DNA from: Stenocarpella maydis
Lineage: Eukaryota; Ascomycota; Sordariomycetes; Diaporthales; Diaporthaceae
Direction of reading: 5' to 3'
Assembly: GCA_002270565.1 (NCBI GenBank)
Contig: NQMI01000030.1
Location: forward strand, 124,001 to 188,000
DNA length: 64,000 nt
The stretch's first letter is position 1; every line of letters starts with the position of its first letter. The position numbers and the translations under genes were made by a program. The notes beneath the pieces were generated by a model. That model saw only the letters and a program-made list of their open reading frames with translations, made no database searches and was not told where the DNA came from. This document shows positions 56,687 through 64,000 of the stretch, in pieces.

Positions 56687-59601
56687 GAGAACGGATATTC
56701 GCACCCGAAAAAACGGATGGCGCACCCGATCCCCACTAACTAATCAGCTACAGCCAATAAGATCACACCATTTGACCTCAATTAACCACCCACCCATAGT
56801 GCTATTTGCAGCCTCGCCCAGTTGCCCTGCCAAACCCCCTTCTGCACACACTTTTAATCTCCTCCCCACCACCCACACTTCATCAAATCCTTCAACAACT
56901 TATCGCCATTAGCCAATTCAGCATCGAAAATACCTTCTGTCTCTTCAGATTCCAATTTACTACCCTCACAACGATGGCACAGGTCCCAGACTACTCAGGC
57001 CTTGAGGCGCAGTAGCAAGCAGACTGTTACAACTAGAACGCTAATATCACCACCACAAATGGCCGCCATCCAGCACTTTACAACCCTCCCTCCTTCCTAA
57101 GACTTTTTCAGGATGGATACAACACCTATAAGAACCTCAAGGCTGATTTAGATATAGCTATAAAATCTGCTGGATTCCTAACCGTTATTGAAAAGTTAGA
57201 TGTAAATTAGGTAAGATTAGTATGCAGCCGGGGCAATCTGCAGCCCTTAACCGCCCAAATAAATAACGCCACAACAATCAAAGCAGGCTATAGCTAGCAA
57301 GCGCTTGCCCATTTAACAAGAGCAACGGAGGGCAAATAAAAGCTTGATATTCAGAAGGAGAAACACACCCATCATAGTCCCTAGGAAGTTAAGGAAGCCC
57401 AGCAAGGCTGGCCAAAGCTGACAGACCCGCAACGCGATTTCCTCACCCATACCGCCAAAGACCCATCAATCACCAAGCTGAAGAAGCTTAAACAAGCACT
57501 CCAACGGGAGTTTCCAGACATTCAGTTGGGGCTAAATACACTAAAGAACTAGCTAGCAGATTAGTGCAGAGAGAAGCAAGGAATCTACACGCCAATGCAG
57601 GCATCATTAGATCTACTTAAGAAGAAGGAATACTGATATCAATACACTACTAACATCAAGGGCAACATTACAGGCATCTTCTAATATATAACCAAGCAGA
57701 TTACATAAATTCAAGAGCAATAATTTACACAATACCTCTCACTCAACTATACATACAATACAAATACAAAGAAGATGACATACTTTTAAGGCATAGTAGT
57801 CACCCATATGAAGAAGAATCTGCCACTATTCCAAGGCATGATCAACAGCAAGAGGGAACCCAACTTCCAGTAGCTTCTAGAGCAAGTTCACAAGCTCCTC
57901 CACCACTACAAAGCCGACAACCCAACAGTCTTCCTCACCAATTACAATAGCGCACTAATCAACGCCCTCAAGCACAAATTCCCCCAGGCATACCACTAAC
58001 TATACATCTTCCATATCAACATAAACGTCATCCTCAACATTAAGAAGAAGTAGCAAAAGCTGCCAGCAACAGTAATGTCAAGAGAAGAAGAGGATGAAGC
58101 AGATAAGGCCGGAGGAAGTGGAGATATCAGAGCCAAGGAGTCACTCAACGCCCCAGTAAGGAATAGGGGAATAGTGCCAGCAAGGGTCCCAAATGAGATC
58201 CCCCACACCCAACAGGCCTTATTTAACCTCCTTAAGTTTATAAAATACTTAAATAATCGCGAGACCTACAATATAGCTTAGCAGCGCCTACAGGAGGAGT
58301 TTTCAGACCAGCCAGAGATCATCAACTACCTCAAGACCTAGTACGTCGATAAGGAGGAGAAGATCATCGCCAAATAGGCCGCAAACAAGACCTACACGAT
58401 CCTCAACTTCAACTTGCATACAACATCCTCCACAAAAGCCTCACACCAGAAGTTAAAGATCTATCTCAACCACAGGATGGGCAATATTCTCTATCTAATT
58501 AAGGCTTCTATTAAGGCCCTTAAGGATACTGCTCAAGGAATTTATCTAGAGGAAGCCCATCAGAAGATAGCCTTACTTAAGAAGTTTAATAGGCAGAAGT
58601 AGCTAGGCAAGCTTCCAACTCAAGTCTTATGGGCAGCGCTTAAACATCTCTTAATAACAAGATCACATATGAAACATATACTAAAGAAGCAATCCCTATA
58701 AGGAAATTGCTTACCATTAACTTATAATTACTATATATTTATATAATATAGGTTGATTTATGCCAATCAAATTGCTAATAAAGAGAAAACCGGATATCCT
58801 CTCACAAGAGATAATATTTATAAGTTTTACTAGCTCAATTACAACCTCTCCATTAAGAACCCTCTCCTTATAGTCCTCTCGCTAAAGAAGGTTACTACAA
58901 TAAAGGGAAGACCTCATAATACATCAACATTTGAAACCAACAAAGATAGCATCCTTACAAGCCATAGGAAGGCCATGATAAGCAAGAATACATCCTTATC
59001 AACCACCAGTCTGGAAAGCAAGGCAGGGGATAAAATGAGGGCAACAACGGCCTCAGTACAGAGAGTCAACTCAAATTGGGAGTATAATGACTCAACCCTA
59101 TAGTCGCTAGATGAGGAGGACGTCCGCAGTAAGAATACCCAGCGAGAAGCTGTCCAACGAGACCAACGACTGGCGGCTGGCCTTACAAAGAAAGCAACCC
59201 AGCAGCCAGACCGTCGGTCTGGCCGGAAGTCCTCATCAGCAACAATCGCACCACCACCAGCAAAGAAGCCACAGAGGACGATCAACCAGCTATCCCGGGT
59301 AGATCTGGTAGCTAAGGACGTTGTCAACAACATCGCTAGCAATAAGGAGGAGAAGAAGAAGACCCAGGACGAGATCAAGGTGCTCGGGTCGGTAAGAATT
59401 CATCCTCACAGGCAACAAGGAAACTACTAAACCACCAGGGCCAGAATCACAATAAGGATATAAGGATTTGAGAATAAACATAGTTGATGAGAGTGTATTA
59501 ATGATTTGTATGGCGAGCCCATACTGTTTTTTAATTCGTGCACATGGGGTCCGTTTAAGCGGGTGCGCCATCCGTTTTTTCGGGTGCGAATATACGTTCT
59601 C
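56687..59601 (+). mobile_element. Mutator-like element (MULE), copy 2
   Basis: 2,915 bp with inverted repeats gagaacggatattcgcaccc / inverse ending cgttctc, and an 8-bp duplication taattaaa at 56679-56686 and 59602-59609. The + strand carries a degraded transposase: an N-terminal DNA-binding region near 57100-57190 (YNTYKNLKADLDIAIKSAGF), and a MULE catalytic block near 57740-58050 (LNYTYNTNTKKMTYF, then PLFQGMINSKREPNF, FLTNYNSALINALKHKFPQA, HININVILNIKKK). Numerous TAG stops, mostly at Gln or Trp positions, inactivate it. Confidence 0.9.
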
Positions 59602-59609
59602 TAATTAAA

Positions 59610-60519
59610 TGCAACCATAAAGAGTATCACCCATTCGAGCTATCGAAAACCCTTCGCCTCACTAAGGTAGCCGCAAAAAATCGGACTTCGGGAGACCATC
59701 ATGAAGATCAAAAAATATATAAGTGCACAGTGATGGGAAATGTCATACCAAATGCAGGCCCAAACCCAAGGAACTATCTGCGCTGGTTTTGGTACTGGCG
59801 AAGGAACAGTTTGCAGAATAAGTAGCAAAGAGAATGCCTGGCTAACCTGTCACCCCCAACAGCCATTTTTAGGTGGAAGTTTGGACTAAGAGACATGTGG
59901 TGTTGTTCACTAACCTTCAAAAAATCAGGCAATATAGCTGCGATATTCTTGGTGACCCCACAATGCCCTCCAGGGCTGGCAACAGGGCCCCCAGTCCCCC
60001 GTCATAGGTATGGAGGAACAATGCGATCCCAGGGTTCCTGGCCGCTAAGAATGAAGTTAGGAACTGAATATATTCTTCGCGGCGTCGGCGTTTGGTCCTG
60101 TCATCATCAGTGGCAACTACGGTAGTGAGACCTTTCGACTACGCCCGCTTTGGGAAGACGGATCTATTAAAATTCCGTCACTTGCGGTGTGAGCCATACA
60201 CACCAGTAGGCAGAGTCCGGGATGCAACAACTTGCTGCTCTATCCTGAAAACTCAGTGATTGTGCCGTTTCCAGCCCTGTCTCAATTGCCGCTCCAGTGT
60301 CACAGGTTGCCAGTCATACCTGCAGCGCACCTATATAAACCCCAGTGCCACCCAGGCCCTCTAGGCCCCTAGAAAAACGTGCTCTCAACTTGAACTGACG
60401 TAATTGGGCCCAATTGCCATGTCTCTGAATCCTCTCGTGACAGACACCACAGAGGAGGCCTGCCTGTCGAATAGTCAGGCGGGACTTGAGCAAGGGGTTC
60501 TTTCCCTTGCCGGTCGGCA
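59610..60519. other. Intergenic region
   Basis: About 900 bp between a transposon and the 3' end of the F-box-type gene. Short frames only; no repeat or RNA gene is recognised. Confidence 0.4.
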
Positions 60520-61570
60520 TTACAGGTCCTCCAGTGTTTCGACAGCCCTGTCGTGGTTCATGCTGCGCAGCTTAGGCATACGCTTCGCGAACTTTTCAAA
60601 GGCTCCCGGGTACGCCAGACAGCTGTCATCGATGGAGAACACCTCCAAGTCGGGAAAAATGTCCTGCCCGGTAGCGGTTAGATATAGCAAGCGCATGGCA
60701 ATGGGTCTGGCAGGCAATTGGCAAAAGACACGGGAAGACGCCAGCACCTACCGGTATCTCGTCAAGAACAGAGGCCAATTCATCCCGACCCACACGATAC
60801 GTGTCCGGGTTGACATCAAATGACAGATCCAGCGAGAGCACCGTAACATTGTGGCCCATTATCCTGGGGACATGGCACGACCGGCCCCAGCCGCTCAACC
60901 ATATGTCCAACTCCGTCAGCAACGGGAACTCGAGGTCCGCGTACATGGCATCAATGTCGGCGCGGGTGACGCGGACCGTCTCATCGCCGCTGCCGCTGCC
61001 GCTGCTGTCCTCCATTACGGTCTCGTCTGCCGGCAACCCGTGCACGATGGCCTGCTGCACGCATCGCGCGTAGAGGCGGCGGCGCTCCAGGTTTCCCACG
61101 CAGTAGAGCACCTTGGTCAGCCCCGAGAAGCCGTGCAGCGGGAAGGTGACGAGTCGCAGGTCGTCCCAGATGTGCGGGACTGCCTCGTGGAACCACATCT
61201 TGTTGACGCACGCGCACCGGCTGAGCACACCCTTGGTGCCGTAATACTCCGACCTGCGATCGTCGTCGTCGCTATCGTAGCCTGCTGCGCTCCACTCCGC
61301 CCTCATCTGCTCACTCCGGGCGAAGTCGGTGTCGCGCGCTACCCAGAGCAGAATGAGGGCCACAATTTCAGGCAACGCCAGCGCTCTTGCACACGCTGAG
61401 CTTGGCGTATTGACTCCTGCGTTGTCGAGAGCCAAGGCCTGCATACGACTGGCGATTTTATCTTCGCTTGTTGTTTTCTCGTCCGTCCCATCCTCGCTTG
61501 CCTTTGTCTGCCTCTGTTGAGCAACCCCAGATAGTGACTTCATTATGGCCTGTTCCAACCTGTTATACAT
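60520..61570 (-). CDS. F-box-type / leucine-rich fungal protein
   Basis: Two exons (61570-60752 and 60663-60520), joined through an intron with a ctaac branch site, give about 320 residues. Near residue 60 the stretch ALALPEIVALILLWVARDTD looks like the start of an F-box, followed by LSRCACVNKMWFHEAVPHIW, the F-box second half with the W of the xPxLW motif. Downstream segments (FPLLTELDIWLSGWG, VTVLSLDLSFDVNPD, IFPDLEVFSIDDSCLA, RMPKLRSMNHDRAVETLEDL) have the spacing of degenerate leucine-rich repeats. Such proteins recruit substrates to SCF ubiquitin ligases; the partner here is unknown. An acidic GSGSGDE linker lies in the middle. No lesion is seen. Confidence 0.7.
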
Positions 61571-62301
61571 TCTGTGCCCGTATCCCTGACAGGACAGCGC
61601 TATTGCCTAGTTTTCAATGGTGCTTCGACTGGCAAGTAGGTCTGTAATGGTAAAATCGGCAGACAATTCTAGAGAACTTAAGCCCCGTCGTCGATTTAAC
61701 ATAGACAGAGAGTCCATCTTTCTTTGAGTCACCACTGCCTTCTTCCAGGTTGAGCGGGATGGTCTATTAATAGATTGTGGCGCAGTCAACGGGTTGCACG
61801 GGTCAGAGATGTGGTTGAGCTGACTGCTCGAGCTGACTCCCCCGGGTTGGTTGCCAAGGCTCGACACGAAGATGAACATGACTAAAGTCAGGCACCGTCC
61901 AGGTGGTCTTCACCAAGAGTGAAAAATGCCCATGTGGAGAACTGGGGTGTAATTAGTGAAGCATACATGATTAGAGGGGAGTCTATGTTGGCACCCTAAT
62001 CGGGAACCCGGGTCGGAAGTGCTGTCAGACTCTCTTCGCCATAGAGTCTCGAGCGGCGCCTTGGCGACTGTGGCTGACGTGTGGCGTGGCATGTGAAGTG
62101 GCTTGTGTGGCTGGGCGATGTGTGGACTAGCGAATCGATTGGAGTCACGAGAAGACCGGTTGTCATCGTGGCTGAAACATCAGGGGCGGGGACGCGACGC
62201 TTCCGAATCTCAGTTACACAAGACAACATCACCACCACAAGCGAAGCATTCGTGAATATCAACATACGTCCAAAAGTCATAACAATACTCAAGGAACAAA
62301 T
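61571..62301. promoter_or_regulatory. Divergent intergenic region
   Basis: About 730 bp between the divergent F-box-type gene and the small basic protein gene. No convincing gene; presumed promoters. Confidence 0.4.
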
Positions 62302-62516
62302 ATGTCTCGTGAGGAGACGCAACTCAAAGCTGCGCAGCAGGCTCGGGCTGCCCACGCACGAAGCCGTCTCGCAGCGGCCAAGGCCAAACGCGACAAGCTC
62401 AAGGCCGCGAAGCAAGCGCGCGCCGCCCATGCCCGTAGCGCTAAGAAGAAGAGTACGTGCTCCCTTTTGCTGTTGTGCTCTGGCTAATTGAGAACACAGA
62501 CGTGAAGAAGTCTTGA
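62302..62516 (+). CDS. Small Ala/Lys/Arg-rich repetitive protein
   Basis: Two exons (62302-62452 and 62500-62516), separated by a 47-base intron with gtacgt..cacag ends, give about 55 residues. The sequence contains the unit KAAxQARAAHARS twice (once with Q, once with K at x), joined by RLAAAKAKRDKL, and ends in a Lys-rich tail. It is strongly basic, has no Cys and no signal peptide, and is probably helical or disordered. I do not recognise the family; histone-H1-like or ribosome-associated small proteins have similar composition. The start is the first ATG of the frame. Expression evidence would be needed to be sure it is a gene. Confidence 0.5.
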
Positions 62517-62840
62517 TCCGCTACGGACCCAATAGGCAGAATGGACGCCGACACAGAGGATGACTCTCCTTTTGCCGCGGCGGCGGGGGCTTTTGGGGGC
62601 GGGGGGGGGCCGGGCGTGAGGGGTAAGGGCCAAGTTCTGAGAGACAATGTTATGTTTCGAAAGAAAATATAGGGTCTGTTGAATATTGCAGTCTTCTCAA
62701 TGAAGAGGACACCTTTGATTGGAACTTATGAACGTCAGTTGCCTAGTACCACGCGAAGCAACTGCAACTGCAACTGCAACTGCAAACCATAAGGCTCTAT
62801 TGACAGGACCCGCTACAGTATCATTGAGCAGAGAATAAAG

Positions 62841-63420
62841 ATGGCTTCCGGTGTGCCCGAGAGAGGATTAAGGCCGATCCTTGTTGGCAATGTGTCTGGA
62901 TCGATGGGAGGCCGCTTAGATGGTGAGCAGCGGGGCAGTCAGATACTAGTAGAGTGTGTGGCGAGGTTTGGGTTGAAATGAAGGCTTTAAACAGTTCTAA
63001 GAGGAAAACCGACAGTTCAATCACTGGCGACTGGCTGTCAGAGGCACTGTCCGGTGCACCAGCAAACGACTCGAACACCGCGGTGCTGCTCAAGTGATGT
63101 GTGGATAGTGAGTTTGACTTACCGAGCTGCACGTGACTACGTACCCAAACTTTTACATCAACGTCGTTAGAGGTCCGAGCCGGTACGAAAGACGGATATG
63201 AGCCTGGGTTTCTGTACTCTGTTCGAGATGCGTTCGACAAATATACATCGTACAGAAACAAAAACCTTCGAATTGTTGTTAATGCCGACCGTCTCAACCC
63301 CTGAGGGATTGGCACACGAGGTCTAGAAGCTACTTCATCAAGGGGCTGGCACAAGAAAGTAGCATATATTGGTGGTAATGGTATGCTTCCGAACATCAAC
63401 AGCCTCGATACCAACCAATA
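62841..63420 (+). pseudogene. AtuA-like (acyclic terpene utilisation family, DUF1446) fragment
   Basis: From ATG 62841 the + strand reads LRPILVGNVSGSMGGRLDG, then in other frames SSITGDWLSEAL (about 63013), TKDGYEPGFLYSVRDAFDKY (about 63190), LRIVVNADRLNP (about 63268) and KKVAYIGGNG (about 63356). These are, in order, the N-terminal blocks of the AtuA domain family. Frame changes and stops (for example after NADRLNP) break it, and the middle and C-terminal parts are missing. An overlapping minus-strand frame is an antisense shadow. Confidence 0.65.
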
Positions 63421-63713
63421 GCCGCAGCAACCTCTGACTTCGAGACATGGAAGCTGGAGTACTGGACATCACGTTGGCCACCACCCTCATCGGGTGCTGG
63501 GGAATCGTACAAGGGTTACAGGACGGCGCCAAAATTATCATCTATAGACGGTGCACCGATATAAGGCTGGTATTGACAATAAATTTACCTCTATTACTTC
63601 TGGAGGTAATTCTTCAAGACCATGGGGCTTTGTGTTTAAGGATTAAATATTTAATCCCTTAACAGTACATAATTTAAGCTAACAGTCTTGTCCATAATTC
63701 TATGTCAACCTTT
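63421..63713. other. Short gene-poor region before a transposon end
   Basis: About 290 bp, AT-rich toward the right. No supported feature. Confidence 0.4.
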
Positions 63714-64000
63714 GAACGCGGAGATTCGCACCCATAAAAACGGAGGGTACACGGATATAGCCCCCAGCGCTAGGCTTCAGCCAATCAGATCGCTTCATTG
63801 GCCCCACTTTCAACCACACCTCACCACCCCTTTAGTGCTTTTTACAGCTACAGCACCCAACATACTACAACGCCCCCATCACCACCAACTTACAAACAAC
63901 AACCCTTAATTAACACTTTACTACAGCAATCAAATTCTCATCAGAATCAATCATTTTTATATTAAAAAGAAGATCTAATCAATCAGATATCGAATTTTTA
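63714..64000 (+). mobile_element. Mutator-like element (MULE), copy 3, cut by window edge
   Basis: Begins with the terminal repeat gaacgcggagattcgcaccc and continues with the same subterminal sequence as copies 1 and 2. The last bases (agaagatctaatcaatcaga) are the inverse of the segment near 51715-51750 in copy 1. The presumed target duplication is caaccttt just upstream. The other end is outside the window. Confidence 0.85.

Noticed and set aside
62821..63414. 197-codon minus-strand open frame
   Set aside because: Antisense to AtuA-family blocks that read in order on the + strand.

Overview
This window is fungal nuclear DNA. The evidence is short spliced introns with GT..AG ends and CTAAC-like branch sites, Kex2-type processing sites, UstYa-family genes, and AT-rich transposon relics full of C-to-T type stop codons, as repeat-induced point mutation (RIP) produces. 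The gene content fits a filamentous ascomycete (Pezizomycotina), perhaps Eurotiales; the sequence alone does not settle the genus.

Layout. (1) 1-11.5 kb is a transposon nest: two Fot1/pogo-type elements in opposite orientation flank a host gene scrap, and one of them contains a complete but RIP-degraded Ty1/copia element plus a solo LTR. (2) 11.7-22 kb is the main discovery, an apparently intact biosynthetic locus. It holds a cytochrome P450, a seven-helix rhodopsin-fold membrane protein, three UstYa-family (DUF3328) oxidases and, between them, an 83-residue secreted precursor with three Kex2-separated copies of one peptide. This is the arrangement of a dikaritin-type fungal RiPP pathway, as for ustiloxin, asperipin and phomopsin. 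The repeated peptide has no Tyr, and its only aromatic residue is a C-terminal Trp, which I do not recognise from any described product. (3) 22.6-32.2 kb is a decaying flank: a BAHD acyltransferase with a stop and a frameshift, a P450 with RIP-like stops and a solo LTR in an intron, and an O-acetylhomoserine sulfhydrylase-like gene split by a pogo element that itself carries another transposon.

(4) 32.8-39.9 kb holds a divergent two-gene module, aldos-2-ulose dehydratase and pyranose 2-oxidase. Together these could turn glucose into glucosone and then cortalcerone-type pyrones, but the oxidase appears to carry Tyr at the usual catalytic His. (5) 41-45.6 kb has a palindromic hAT-type MITE and the 3' half of a dead reducing polyketide synthase (MT-ER-KR-ACP). 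(6) 47.7-48.7 kb is an intact secreted GH11 xylanase. (7) 49-64 kb contains three Mutator-like elements sharing one terminal repeat, gene scraps (carboxylesterase, AtuA-like, unknown), an intact F-box-type gene and a small repetitive basic protein.

Inferred interplay: Kex2 would cut the precursor in the secretory pathway, the membrane-anchored UstYa oxidases and the P450 would crosslink or oxidise the peptide, and the dead acyltransferase, second P450 and PLP enzyme may be lost tailoring steps. Exon limits were read by eye from splice motifs and reading-frame continuity; no alignment or database search was run.
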